From NCBI GenBank assembly GCA_948146395.1, contig OX411547.1, positions 62,625,610 to 62,689,609 on the forward strand: a stretch of 64,000 bases of DNA. Direction: 5' to 3'. A program made the position numbers and the translations under genes. Under the pieces are notes generated by a model, which ran no database searches, was not told the DNA's origin, and saw nothing but the letters and a program-made list of their open reading frames with translations. Shown in pieces: positions 41,886 through 53,860 of this stretch (position 1 is its first letter; each line of letters opens with the position of its first letter). Source of the stretch: Fragum whitleyi. Its lineage: Eukaryota > Mollusca > Bivalvia > Cardiida > Cardiidae.

Positions 41886-44800
41886 TAACATTGTCTCAAA
41901 CATGTGTATGATCACATTCTAAATTACGTCCACATAACATCTTGTCTCAAAATCTGAGTTATTGATCACAAATAACCAAAGTTCCAAAATATCATGGTAT
42001 CATCCTCATGGCGACTTTCAGGGCCCTCAGTCCTTCGATCATTTATTAGCGTTTAAACTAACCAAATGCAACGCTCGAAGTTGTATCTCTGATATATATT
42101 TTTGAAATACTGTTCTCCGATTGGCCGATTCGCTTCAAGTGTGGTCCAATTAATATTAGGTGTATTGAATGGCCAATTGATTTTTTTTTGTGTATTGACG
42201 ACCATGTTCCTCACCTCTGGTATGACAGAATGCCTCCGATCTTCATTTGGCTGAAAAACAAGTTTATGTGAGCGATTTAATGTCAATTTTGTTTATATCA
42301 GCGTAAAGAAATCAACCTTTGGTCACTCAATAACAGTTGTGCATCTACATCTTTCGCAGAAATAAAAGAGTGCTAGGCCTTTGACCTTGATAAATGACAT
42401 TGACCTTATTAAATGACATTACGGGTAGAACAGTAAAACCTGTGTTCAGCTACCACTAAAGGGACCATTTAAATGCAGTCGCTTAGTGAAATTGTCACTT
42501 TATACAATATTTCATAATTAAATAAGACATGTCATTTTGATAGCATATGTAGATTGTCGCATAGTTTTTAATTAACCTTAAGATCTTTGAACTCAATAGA
42601 ATCGTCTCATTGAGACGATTCTAATGGGTTCAAACATCATAGGATTCAATAATTAAAAATTTTTAGTTTGAGAGTGTCCATTTCTTGAGAGATTTAGATT
42701 TCAATATAGGGACTTTTTATGGCAGTCGCTTAATAAGAGTGGTCGCTTAATAGAGGTGGTAGCTCGAGCAATATCGACAGTATATGGTGGTAAGCAATGG
42801 TCATCTCATCATTAAATGGTAGTGAAATCAAAACAACACACTGTCCACTAAAGAGACAAGTATAATGTATAACTTTTATTTTAAGTACAATAACAAAAGA
42901 GATGCACAAAAGAGGACAAATAGAAAGTATCACAAGCCAAACAACAACATTGAAATACTTATTATGAAATAAGCCTAAATTATGAAATGGAATTTACACA
43001 CTACGTTGTGCAAAACAACTTTTTCCCACTATAAACTTACAACTTTTTCCCACAAACTTACAAAGTCGTTCACTAATATGACGTCATTTGAGAAAAATAT
43101 GTCCTAGACATGTATAATCAATGATTCTTGCCCTGGTCGGGGAGGGCTTAAAAAACGGATCGTCGAATTCACGGTTGAGGTAAATCTTTTTATTTTCTAG
43201 AATATAACTCACTTTTATACATAGTAGACAATATAAATTTAAATTGTTAAGCTGTTGTTGTTTAACCAAACAATCGTAACGTCAGATTGAAAGATGGATT
43301 GACGAGGTTCTGGTAACCCAACGATAAAATGTGTTTTGCTAAGTTAGTTAACCAATTTGATTTTAGCGTCAGTTATTAACATGTTACACAATTGCTGTCC
43401 ATAAACTGTTCAATGGACCGAATACATCGAAAAGTAAACTTAAAAAAAAAAAAAAAAACTACGTCAATGCTTAACAGCCAGGTCAAATACAACGCAGTAT
43501 AAAAATGTAGGAGCTGGTAGTTTTTGGTGATAAACTGACAAAAATAGTCAAATTGTGCTTCTTTCAGCATTATTGTATGACCGAAATATGGATATTGTTT
43601 ACAAAATGCACCAAGTGATTCAACCCTATTTCGTGCTCGACAGTCCATTTCGTAATTTTGGCTAATTATGTAAAATATCAAAAGTTGAAAGTAGACAAAC
43701 ATCCATTTCTCTCAGGCCTAATTTGAAAACTGACACATTTTTGTACACAGACACCCCTAAATATTACTTATTTAAATTATAAATGAGAACAAAGTGGTGT
43801 GTTCAGAAAACGTTATTCAGTCTGCGTTCAAAACCATAATGCGTAGCTCAACTCTATTCAATTAATTATTTCCCAACTAACACCAAAATTGGTTAAATTC
43901 ATTATATTTCTGTTGATTTAAAATTTTGACACTATGAAAAAAGTTTCCATTGCAACATCACTTGATATTGTGACCAGAGACGGACCTAAATTAAAATAGT
44001 GTGTCCAATAAGACAATACAAAATCAAATTTGAGTTTATCAGCTCAAAACTATTTTAAATACTTGAACATCAAGATTCCTCAGAAATTTGTTCGTCTTAT
44101 ACTCTATCCTGTTCTTTTTTAATAAGACTTTGTATTCTTATAGTACATTTAGGCCCAGAGGAAATACTAAACTCTTGAAAAACGATACATACAATTCTTG
44201 TTCATTACATCTTGAAGAATTTTTTTTGAAAATTTTTCACAGAATGGACAAGTCAAAGACCTAAAATTACTTCTTAGAGACATTTTATGTCAAGAGGTAT
44301 TTATTATTACATACAGAACAACTTCAACCCTAATCCTGCTGATTAATTATTTTTAACCAAATTTCCATTTTTTGCAAAATTTAGATAAGACTGGCTCAAA
44401 CTTTGTCAATAATAAAAGTTTAGAAAACAGGCAATTTAGGCCAAGATCAGACTGCAAATTTGTGCAGGCTGATCTTGGTACATATTGTCTGCCAAAGTCT
44501 TGAGTGCAGCAGACATATGCCATTAACATGATGATAAGGTTTAAGTACAAGTTAAATTGATTCATGACAAAAATGGATAACAACAAATTTCTTGTTTAAA
44601 GGAAATAGAGACAAATATAACTTTCACAATATAAGCAATATAAATAATAGTACAAACATAATATGATCTCATTCATCCCTATGCGATATCTAGCATATAG
44701 ACTAACAATTTGAAGACTGAAATTCATAATCACAAAAGTGAAAAGTGAAGTTATTCCAAAATATTCAAATCAAAACTGACAGGATAATCTTATTTTGTTT

Positions 44801-45060
44801 GCTTAGAAATATGTTCTGTTGAATTTACACAAATCGATGGCTCAGCACGAAACAGTTGTAACTGCTTATATGTTTATAGGCAGTTACAACTGTTTCGCGC
44901 TGAGCCATTGAAATTAATATTCATTGTTTTATCTTACTTACATTTGATTTATTACATGTCTTCCGTTTAATTGGATGAGGGAGAGCATATTTTGGTCAAA
45001 ATGTGTATTATTTAAAGTAAAACTATTTACAAAACGTTCATTTTTATGCATTTTTTTATC

Positions 45061-45230
45061 AAAGGGAGGCATTACATATCACTAATTTTGTTCACCCTGA
45101 ACAGAATTATCTATATTGTATTACCTCCCTTAAATTTAATACATAACTCACTCCTCTCACTCATTCAATATCATTCCAAAATCATTCCCACATTGTTCAA
45201 CTTGTCAATTGCAGGATGTTATTAACTGTA
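45061..45230. mobile_element. MITE-A partial copy
   Basis: The central palindrome (AAAGGGAGGCATTACATATC..ATTACCTCCC) and right end (GTCAATTGCAGGATGTTATT) are present; the left half is absent. Confidence 0.68.
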
Positions 45231-45982
45231 TATCGAGAAGCATTAGTGTTTGTAAATAGGTTTCTGAAGACAAAAGTTCTTTCCAAAGTTTTACAATAGC
45301 ATTTGAAACAGCTTTTCTATCAAAAAATAGTAATCACCCAATTAGATACAAATTCAATAGCTACACCTTTGTACATTTTTTAAAGTATATAGGCAATTAC
45401 AATACCGGGTATGACCTATGTTGAGGGAGTGAAATAACCTGTTGAATATTTTTTTATATTACACTACTGTCATTACACTAGTAGAATATCTATGCAAATG
45501 AGCTAAGAACTTATAGCAATGCTTTATTTTCATAGTGAAAATGATGTCATATATTTGCTGACATCATTTTGTGAATAGCATTACATTTTTCATGGAAAAA
45601 TTTGACTTAATAAATTTCTTGATTTTTCTTGATTTATCTAAAGCAAACATGACATATTCTAAGAAGACTATCAAATTAGTGCTCAGAAATGACACCTTGT
45701 TTGGTTTAGAAACTCTTAACTTTCATACTAAGTCTTTGGTAATAAGTGGCATTTCAATATCGATGGCTCATAAAAATACAGGCAGTTACAACTATTTCAT
45801 GCTGAGCCATCAATTTACAACATATTAAGAAACATGAACAAGTATAAAATTTGCAAACATGAATTATTCAAATATCAACAAACAATATTTAAAAATATGA
45901 AAATAGAACCATTGTTCAATTTTATTTATATAAGCAAATCAACCATTCATTTTCAACCAAATCAATCTAAATCAGTGATATA

Positions 45983-46212
45983 TGAGCCTGTGTGTGAGAT
46001 TTGCAAATATTTCATATATACGCAAAGCTAAGACTCTGACCAGCCTGTGCATCTGCAAAGTCTGACTAGGGTATTCACTATGTGTTTAGTGGATAGATAA
46101 ATTCTCAAATTATCTGTAGTCTTCAGGTAACTTTATATTTACAGAACATGGCTGTCTATGCTACCCCATGTTTGAACAGTTCAAATTGATGGAAATGTCA
46201 CACACAGGCTCG
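45983..46212. mobile_element. MITE-B copy (partner of 37546)
   Basis: TGAGCCTGTGTGTGAGATTT at left, AATGTCACACACAGGCTCG at right. Confidence 0.75.
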
Positions 46213-46599
46213 TTATGTAATCAGACACTATAATCATTGTGCAGTGTCTTGTCAGTCTACATAAATCAACAAAATCATACTATGATTTAATTCAAACTAG
46301 CAAGCCTGTGTAAAACCATACATACACCTATTTTTTTGTTTCTAAACCACAACTTCAATATCATGTGTTTGCTCAATTCTACCTTTGGATCAATAATTAA
46401 AAGGTCTTGTCAAAACTAAAACATGAACCATGAATTTTAAATCAAAAAGCTTTCTTTTGAAAGTCAATGGAATTTTTTAAGAGTCAGTAAAGGAGCTATA
46501 AATTGTATCACAAAGCTAAGTGTAATTTCTTTTTTACACTATTCAAGTATATTCTGTGATTGGTTTAAATTTACACCAGTCCAAAATTTTAATCATCCG

Positions 46600-46850
46600 G
46601 GCCCAAGTTTACCAAGGTTATAAAACTTTTCTCATTCTCAATTTAAAATTTTCTGAAATTTCAATTTGAGATTTAAGCCTTAATTCTGTTGGAATACTAA
46701 TATAAATGAATAGACATAAAATATAATATTAATTAGTTGTTATAAATAACAACTTATTAATATCATTTTTTATGTAAATTCATTTATTTGAATTAAAAAT
46801 TTGAGAAAATTCTCAGTTGAGCATGAAAAGAAGTTTTTTAACTTCAGGCC
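46600..46850. mobile_element. MITE-D (partner of 38165)
   Basis: GGGCCCAAGTTTACCAAGGT and TTATAAAACTTTTCTC at left, with central TTAGTTGTTATAAATAACAA palindrome. Confidence 0.7.
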
Positions 46851-47366
46851 TAGATGAGTTAGGATTGATCTTTTTCAAGGAGTTCTATCACCCTATATAT
46901 CAATATAATATATCTGTTGTCTTGGTTAAAAACATAACTACACAGTGTAAACAAAGCAACAACAATAAGCCATTTTGTAAGAGTTATAAAACAGAGACAT
47001 TAAAACATCCTGAGTATATTAAACAAAAAGCAAGGCCTTATCTTGTGAAAGTGAAGCTGATTCTATGTGCAACAGTCAAAAAAGACACTTTCTTTACAAA
47101 TTGAAACTTAATACCACTGCAGTCAATCTTGCTTCAGCGAAAATGTCTGTTAAGTGACAATGTCTGTTAAGCCACTGTCTTTATTAAGCCACCTTATCTA
47201 AATTCTATAAACTGTTTAACTTAAAAAGAAATATTATTGGTCTAGAACATTTTGTATAAGAATCCCATGATGAATGATACGATTTCATTGAGTTTTTAAG
47301 AATATATAATTATTGAGAAATTTGCAGTACCTTGCAAATTTAATCAAAATTTTGGTTTTTTAATTT

Positions 47367-47620
47367 GTGACCCGTCACTCTAAAAGTTTGGGTATTGCAT
47401 AAAGCGTCAACCCTGGTCAGACCTTGTGGACTGCACAGACTGACTAGGGTCGAAACTTTTCAATTTTTCGCTCATTTTCTGAATCTAGAATGATCTTTCT
47501 AACTTTCTGTTAAAGATCTTTGAAATACAGCCTCTGGTTGGCTTGTACTTGAACCCATCTCATTTTCAAATATTTATTTTACAGAATTCCCAGATGGTCC
47601 CTTTTAGCGTGACAGGTCAC
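47367..47620. mobile_element. MITE-C copy 3
   Basis: GTGACCCGTCACTCTAAAAG at left, TAGCGTGACAGGTCAC at right, placed just beyond duplication copy 2. Confidence 0.77.
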
Positions 47621-48280
47621 ATTTGTAAACAAAACATGTTCTAGACTCAAGATCAGTTTATTAGGGTTTGACACTAACGGGAGTCTGGGAGTCCAAGGCT
47701 CCTTGTTTATCAGTTGGGACTCCTTCATTTTGCAAGTAAGGATAGACTCAAAAGGTCCTATAAGAATATTCTGAAAAACGAATGCACAAGGCGGTTTCAT
47801 TTCCATCTCTTGTCAAAACTGTAGAATGTTCACATAAGTTGTCGAAGATAACATTAGCTTGCATCTTGTAGTATGTGAAAGAAAACCTTTAATTTGGGGA
47901 AAAACCTTGTTGAAAAGAGGAAATTGCTTCTCCCATTATGAAAAGTTGGATTCCTTAGTTTGAGCTTGAACTCCTTGATTTTGTAAGATGGGATTTCAAT
48001 CGACTCCTTACTCAAAGAAGTCATTGTCTATCCGTGTTCATCTCAAACAAAATTTCATGGCAGACCCTGAAATTCTATAGAGCATCATAATTTTAAAGAC
48101 TTTACTTGAGAGCCAGCAGAATCAGTGGTGATTGCAATATACAATTTTTTTTGTAACAAAAAAAGATAAATATGTATCTCAGAATACAAATACCAAGAGT
48201 CAATGGAAAACTCTCATTAGCATTTTACTATTCATTCACACTTACTATGCACTGTTCTGAACCTTGATATCCGCAACTTT
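47621..48280. other. Sequence downstream of the TMBIM gene, nothing recognised
   Basis: Repeat-like GGGAGTCTGGGAGTCCAAGG words, with no exon of either gene. Confidence 0.4.
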
Positions 48281-48440
48281 AAGGTAGTAGACTTGTCATA
48301 ATTCTGCAACATTTTGGACGAAATGAACTTTAACAGTGTAAGCCAAGATTTCCTAATGATTTCATTAGGAAACCTCAGTTAACATTGTGAAAGATCACAA
48401 GTTCCAAAATGTAACAGAACAATTACGGTTCTACTACCTT
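48281..48440. mobile_element. 160-bp fold-back MITE (family F), copy 2
   Basis: AAGGTAGTAGACTTGTCATA at left and the complement of ACGGTTCTACTACCTT at right, with central TTTCCTAATGATTTCATTAG palindrome. Same length as 17882-18041. Confidence 0.75.
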
Positions 48441-48761
48441 AAGGCAGAAAATTGATGATGAAAGTTTTTATGTATTTTTCATGTGTAAACAAAGCAATTT
48501 CCTTTTTCTATTTTCATGTAAATCATATCATAATTGGCTTGTGGAGATACAAAACTCATGCAGTTTAATTCTCATAACCCAAACTTGACTGTACTTGGAA
48601 AGGCCGCTTATTTTCATGACCCTGTGATATACTTACAGGGAAAACATGGTATTTAAACAATTATTCACTTTTCAAAAGAAAATGATAATGTCTTCTAAAT
48701 CTCTTTTTTTATATATGAAAAACAAATCATCATTGAGTAACCAAAACCTTGGAATTACAGC

Positions 48762-48767
48762 TTTATT
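48762..48767 (-). promoter_or_regulatory. Candidate polyadenylation signal of the TMBIM gene
   Basis: TTTATT on the plus strand is AATAAA on the minus strand, about 155 bp past the stop. It sits inside a MITE-P palindrome core, so it may be coincidental. Confidence 0.25.
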
Positions 48768-48921
48768 TAAGCAGAAATTTATACAAGGTTTTGGTCCTGC
48801 AAGCACTATGTTTTTCAAATGACAAAAGCATCAACTTTGTAATCTGCAATGCATTGATATTGGACCAGTCTAGACTTTCTCTTCTTATAATGGGAGCGTA
48901 TCAAAGTGTTGTTTTCCCTGT

Positions 48922-49071
48922 TTAGTTGTTCTTTCCACCAAAGAATGAGAGAATTATCAGGAAAAGATAGACAACATCAATGTAAAGCTGCAGGGCGCCA
49001 TAAATGTACTCCTCTGGGCTCAGTTCATGTTTCCTGCCACCAACAATCATCTGGGTGTCGTACACCAGGAA
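48922..49071 (-). CDS. TMBIM terminal coding exon
   Basis: 150 nt, minus strand, acceptor ctttcag. It encodes FLVYDTQMIVGGRKHELSPE, EYIYGALQLYIDVVYLFL, IILSFFGGKNN and TAA at 48924-48922. It carries the two conserved aspartates (DTQ and LY.D) that form the pH-sensing pair in the BI-1 fold. A plus-strand open frame over the same bases is a shadow. Confidence 0.93.
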   Translation of the reverse strand, partial: FLVYDTQMIVGGRKHELSPEEYIYGALQLYIDVVYLFLIILSFFGGKNN

Positions 49072-52000
49072 CTGAAAGTAAAATCAAGCTAATATTGAAA
49101 ACCTTCAGATGCTCCTTTATGTTAATAGTAAACAACATTGTGAAATTGACAAGTTTAATTAATGATTTTGGAATTATTTTGGAATGAAATAAAATGCGTG
49201 TGTGGAGGGAGTTTTGAGTGAAATTAAAGAAAGGTAATCGAAAATTGCTAATTTTGTTCAAGATGAACAAAATTAGCAATATTAATTACCTCCCGTTAAT
49301 AAAATATGCATACAGGTTCTATGTGTAGCTTTCTATGTTTTCAAGGACACATAATACCTTTACAAAATTCCAATATGTCAGTGAAATTGTGATTATTTTA
49401 ACAGATTTTTTTTTTTAATGTAGTAGTTGATCTTATCATCTTGATTAATTTTGGAGTGTTTTTGAATAGTTTGAGTGAGTGTTATGAATAAATGAATGGA
49501 GCGCTGCTTGAACAATTTAGAATGGTTTTGATCAGGATGACAAGCAATTTCCCGATGTTCTTAATTGTATCAAGCTCAATTAGATGTCTGCCACTTCCAA
49601 GGATCAAAACCAGTAAAACATGTTTTGGAGCCAAATGCGAAAATTAGCTAATTTGGTGGCTGATGAAGAAACAATTCACAATCCTACATGAGGAATGGAC
49701 TTTCAAGGATATTTCAAATTCTTAACACTTGTCATGATTAACTGGCAATATTTTCTGCTTCGGCATGAGCTAAAGACTAAGTTCAGCCTGCACATATGTA
49801 AAAAACGCTGGTTTTCATTTTTCAATCACCAATGTTTGGAAAATGTAATTTCAAAGAAAACACTGACTCACTGTGATAGCAACCAGAATTATCAGCACTT
49901 TGCATTTAATGAAATTTTGCCAAGATTTTTATTCATTGTGATAAAGGTATATCCAAAACATGCACTTATTTCTATAGCTGTAGTTCATGTGACATGACAG
50001 TAGTGGGGCCATATCTCTACAAAACAGGCATGGTAAAGTTAAACCAATCAAAATTCAAAACAAAATGATGTGAACACTCACCAGAGAAAATACAAGAGCA
50101 GCAAGTCCTCCCCAAACACAGTCAAGAATCTGAAATAGAATTACAATATAATGGAGTTCGGGATTTAACCATATTTGACATGAGCTTGACGGATGACTGA
50201 AATTAATTGATGTGTATTGATGAAAATTTTATGTACCTTCATACCAGATTTGAAAATTGTGCCTAAAATACTTTTGAAGTAATACAAACATATTATTTCT
50301 TTGAGTCTAGTTCTTTGACAGAAGGACGTTATAGAAAAATATGGATGGAAGGTAGGCCTGACAGGCGGATGGATTGATGGACAGACATAGCCCCCTCTAC
50401 TTCGTAGGTGGGGAGTATAATTACATTAAGTTCAGCATTGAAAATAGAATGACAATACCAAGACCAAGAGCTTACCACATTTGACATGAGCTTGACAGTT
50501 GACTTTGACGTTGATTGATGTGTATTGATGAAAATTTAATGAAAATTTAATGTACCTTCATACCAAATATGAATATTGTGCCTAAAATACTTTTGAAGTC
50601 ATACGAAAATATTATTTTAGGTCAAGTTTCTAAGCAGAAGGACAAGTGGTATAACGATATGACTGTGATCTATCAATGTGGGGTAAGGGGGTGGGGGGAA
50701 GGATGGATAGAAATAATGTTTGTTTATTTCTGTTTATTTATCGTCGCTACCGTAGCAAATCCCCATATGAGTGACACCCACAGAAGAGGATGCATGAGAC
50801 TACTACTAAGATCCTATATGGTTCTTATAAGTGTTTTTTGTAAAGCAAAAAACCTTGGTTTAACTTATCATCTGAAAGAGTTAGTTTGTTAGTGTGCCAT
50901 TGGAACCTTGTGATCTACCTTCAATTGTTTCGAGGTTTGGTGCCCTACCAACCAAGCTAATCAGAAAAATGTTCCACTCAACCACTTTATGAATCATATA
51001 TAAATGTTCTGCACAAAACAGTTGTAACTTCCTATAAACATTATAGGCAGTTATAACAGTTTTGCACTGAACCATTTAAATATTGTAATTCAATGTTTTA
51101 CCTAGAATTCATGTTTAGTTTGTCATGCCTTCATGCTTTATTGGAAGTGATTTTTTGTTTCATCGAGATGTCATATAAGTTTCAAAGCATTATCCATGAG
51201 GCAGTTTATGTCCCTAAAATCATCAAACCAATATTTACCCTATTGTAGCCAGATGTGTAGAAAACGATCATACAGGAAAATCCAAAGAACAGAAGGACCA
51301 TTGTTAGGGCAAACAGCAGTCCAGCACACATTGTGAAGTCAATCTGGAATATATAGAGAGATGATATAAAATGAGTGGTCTTTCTTAATCTATTATGTGC
51401 ATTGAGGGCCAAATTTTTTAAATAAGATTTAGTGTTCTGCTAAAGATCAAAACAACAATTTGCTGATGTATTATTTAATTAAGAATCAAACCCAGGATGT
51501 TCTTGCAAAAGAAGAAGGTATAGATTAAGATCAAACTGCATAGATGTACGCCAGATCTTAGTCTTTATAACCGCATTGTTCTCCCCAGGCCCTTATGACG
51601 TATCGGCCCCGTTACGCCTTCAAGAAATTTAACAGGTTGCCGATACACCTTAAGAACGCCGATACGCTTAAATTTGGTCGCCGATACAGCTTAATTTCTG
51701 TCTGAACAAAGGGTCAAAACGAGCAATAAAACTGATTGCAGACGCGCGGTCATTACATAATCATGGTCATTACATAATAGCTTTCTGGGAAGTTGTATAC
51801 TGTCAATTACACAGTGTCCCTAATTGATAAGACCCTTCCTAATTAGTGATTATTGATTTTTTCTTCATGGTTGGTTGATTTTCACTGGTTAACAGAGAAT
51901 AACAGATGGGTACCAATACGAAAACGGTCAATTAAATGTCCACTTCATTTACCGAAAATTGCCAATTCTACCGAGATCCACCGGAAACAATGGAAAAATA

Positions 52001-53608
52001 GTTTTCACTACTATTTGCTCAAGTCAAACCACATTTACCTTTATGTTCCAATGTGAATTTTGATTATATCAAACAAAAGATCGCCAAGAATATGCAGTTT
52101 TCGCAATCTTTTAAACCTAATAATCCTTTTTAAACCAAAACAAGAGCAATCGTAGGACAGCAAAGTTTGATTATTTCACGTGCTGGATAGTAACAGTAAA
52201 TCAGTGTCAACATTGAACGAAATTACATAAAATGAAAATGAGAGCAATGGATCTTTGGCTAGAGGTTGATATCATGATCACAAAATCAAGTGTTAAGTTT
52301 CCACGCAATAGCTTAAATAGAAACAGAGATTTGACACAGTTGCATGTACAAAATTAACAAAAGCGGTAAACCAAAGCTGACCTTCAGAGTAGGCTCCTAT
52401 TATACAATATTCCAGCTAAATCTGATTTAACTCTTGTGTGTAATCACACTATTATGTGGTTGATCAACCTTCATGATATTACATATTCTACACTAAAAAT
52501 ACATGTTTACATAAAGAGTAACTTTGAATAGTTGTTTGAATATAAATTACCTTGGTCTGGATAGCAAACAGTGAAATAGCCAGACAGACTGCCGTAGTAA
52601 TCCCTGCAGCAACCATCACACTCTGGGTTGTGTAGTAACTACAATGTATCAGAAATAAGTTTTAATTATGGATAGCAAACAATGATACAAATAATTAGGT
52701 TTTTGATTTCAAGCTAAGCTAACGATGACAACTTTAAGGAATATATTGACATATTATCTACTATTTTTATAACAAGCGATTTTTCCATAAATTGAGAACT
52801 TTTTATACACCATGTGTATAATATAACTGGCATCAAAATTTAGCACCAAACACTTTTTCTTGCCAAGATGTATAAGTGTGTAAAAAACATGAGAATTAAA
52901 ACATAGACTGCAAAGATATAGACAATGTCAAAATCCTAGCTGTGAGCTACTGTGACCTTGACCTTCAGTTCAGTCATCTGAATTCAGCAAAGATCATCGC
53001 CTCTAATCAAGGTGTATTTGAATGATTAGAAATTAAGAATAAATCAAAAAAAGGTTTTGAACCTCAACCTCAACAATGATGTTTTTGCAAAACTACTTTA
53101 AGTACCCATATATTCATAGATATGTACAACAGATTTGTGCTAAAGATACATAAAATGGAAAATGGGGGTTCTACGATATAAATTCAATTTTTGCCTCCAA
53201 ATAGGGTATAGACCTAAACAATTACAATATACTACGAGAAAAGTATACCATAGTATCAGTGATTTGTTTACACATGTATCGTAGAAAAAATAACTATTCT
53301 ATTTGAATTCTATTCATTCTTGCAATCTCTTGCCTCCAGGGTTTTATCACGTCTATATAATCATGTTTAAACCTAAATTCTTGCCCACCACATTGGACGC
53401 AGATTTGATATTTGGATGATGTTCCTTTACAACATTGTAGACATGGGACTGTTTTACTGTTGTTCAGAACCCCCATTTCCTATATATATATATATTAAAG
53501 CTTCAAAATATAAGCACATGCCAATTAAACAGATCACTCTTAATTTAGTGTTTACAGTACTAGTTCATACCTGCTTATTGTGGCCACCATGTATGTAAAA
53601 GCCAGGGT
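48922..53608 (-). CDS. TMBIM/Lifeguard family (BAX inhibitor-1 superfamily) membrane protein, C-terminal five coding exons
   Basis: Exons in transcript order are 53608-53571, 52638-52551, 51343-51239, 50129-50082 and 49071-48922, joined with AG/GT borders into 142 codons plus TAA. The product reads TLAFTYMVATISS, YYTTQSVMVAAGITTAVCLA, FAIQTK|IDFTMC, ILDCVWGGLAALVFSL, FLVYDTQMIVGGRKHELSPE and ends SFFGGKNN. These are the hallmarks of the Lifeguard branch (TMBIM1/FAIM2/GRINA/TMBIM4): the QTK.DFT loop, the DTQ aspartate motif, SPEEYI.GAL.LY.D.V and several hydrophobic helices. The family sits in ER, Golgi or endolysosomal membranes, and acts in Ca2+ leak and cell-death control. The N-terminal exons (tail and first helices) were not found in the window. 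The member within the family cannot be fixed from this part. Confidence 0.9.
49124..49569. mobile_element. MITE-A copy 12, in TMBIM intron
   Basis: AATAGTAAACAACATTGTGA at left and CAATTTCCCGATGTTCTTAA at right. The central palindrome GCTAATTTTGTTCAAGATGA is intact. Confidence 0.75.
50082..50129 (-). CDS. TMBIM exon d
   Basis: 48 nt, minus strand, phase 0-0, donor gtgagt, encoding ILDCVWGGLAALVFSL. It corresponds to the helix (L..VYA.LGA..F..) just before the DTQ motif. Confidence 0.85.
50140..50660. repeat. Two-unit tandem repeat (~300 bp) in TMBIM intron
   Basis: TTTGACATGAGCTTGAC, TTGATGTGTATTGATGAAAA and TTGTGCCTAAAATACTTTTG occur twice in the same order, from about 50175 and from about 50480, separated by a GGACAGACAT-type segment. 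Confidence 0.65.
50735..50975 (-). mobile_element. SINE-2 copy (tRNA-derived)
   Basis: On the minus strand the head reads TTAGCTTGGTTGGTAGGGC (A box) and then AAGGTTCCAATGG (B box). The body carries the complement of TTTATCGTCGCTACCGTAGC, shared with 24100-24350. Confidence 0.68.
51239..51343 (-). CDS. TMBIM exon c
   Basis: 105 nt, minus strand, phase 0-0, donor gtaaat. It encodes IDFTMCAGLLFALTMVLLFF then GFSCMIVFYTSGYNR. The DFT(S/M)C motif and the following long hydrophobic helix are family-typical. Confidence 0.9.
51344..52550. other. TMBIM intron, little recognised
   Basis: A cluster of GCCGATAC..CTTAA words at 51598-51690 forms a short degenerate tandem array. Otherwise AT-rich with no exon seen. 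Confidence 0.4.
52551..52638 (-). CDS. TMBIM exon b
   Basis: 88 nt, minus strand, between acceptor cattgtag and donor gtaatt. It encodes YYTTQSVMVAAGITTAVCLA followed by ISLFAIQTK. It aligns with the Y(Y/F)NT..V..A..IT..V...V..F..QTK stretch of Lifeguard proteins. Confidence 0.88.
53571..53608 (-). CDS. TMBIM exon a (helix TLAFTYMVATISS)
   Basis: 38 nt on the minus strand; acceptor cttcag and donor gtatga read on the complement. It begins at a codon boundary and ends two bases into a serine codon completed by the next exon. It corresponds to the family segment FT.A..YM.GTISS. It is the most upstream exon I can support. Confidence 0.78.
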
Positions 53609-53860
53609 CTGAAGAAAAAACAAAAACAGAAAGATCAGCAGTTAATATACAATTTGATTGGACCTTCATTTGATTTTAATCCATATCATTCTAAATTTAA
53701 TGTTTTGTTTCAAACAAATTAACCTTCATGGTACATTTTGACCAGCCAAGCTCAAAATTATCACATAGTAATAAAATAGGCTGCAGTATTGGCAAATATC
53801 AGACTGCACACTTGCAAGGTTTTAAGAATTGCATGTTTGCAAGTCTAAGACGCACAAATA

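Larger units (their letters stand above)
42185..47360. repeat. Segmental duplication, copy 2
   Basis: Co-linear with 31775-39110 in the same orientation. It lacks the Helentron-like and SINE-1 insertions and instead carries a partial MITE-A at 45061-45230. It holds no recognisable gene. Confidence 0.8.

Noticed and set aside
48906..49187. 93-codon plus-strand open frame
   Set aside because: It lies antisense over the terminal TMBIM exon, which has clear family motifs; this is a shadow.
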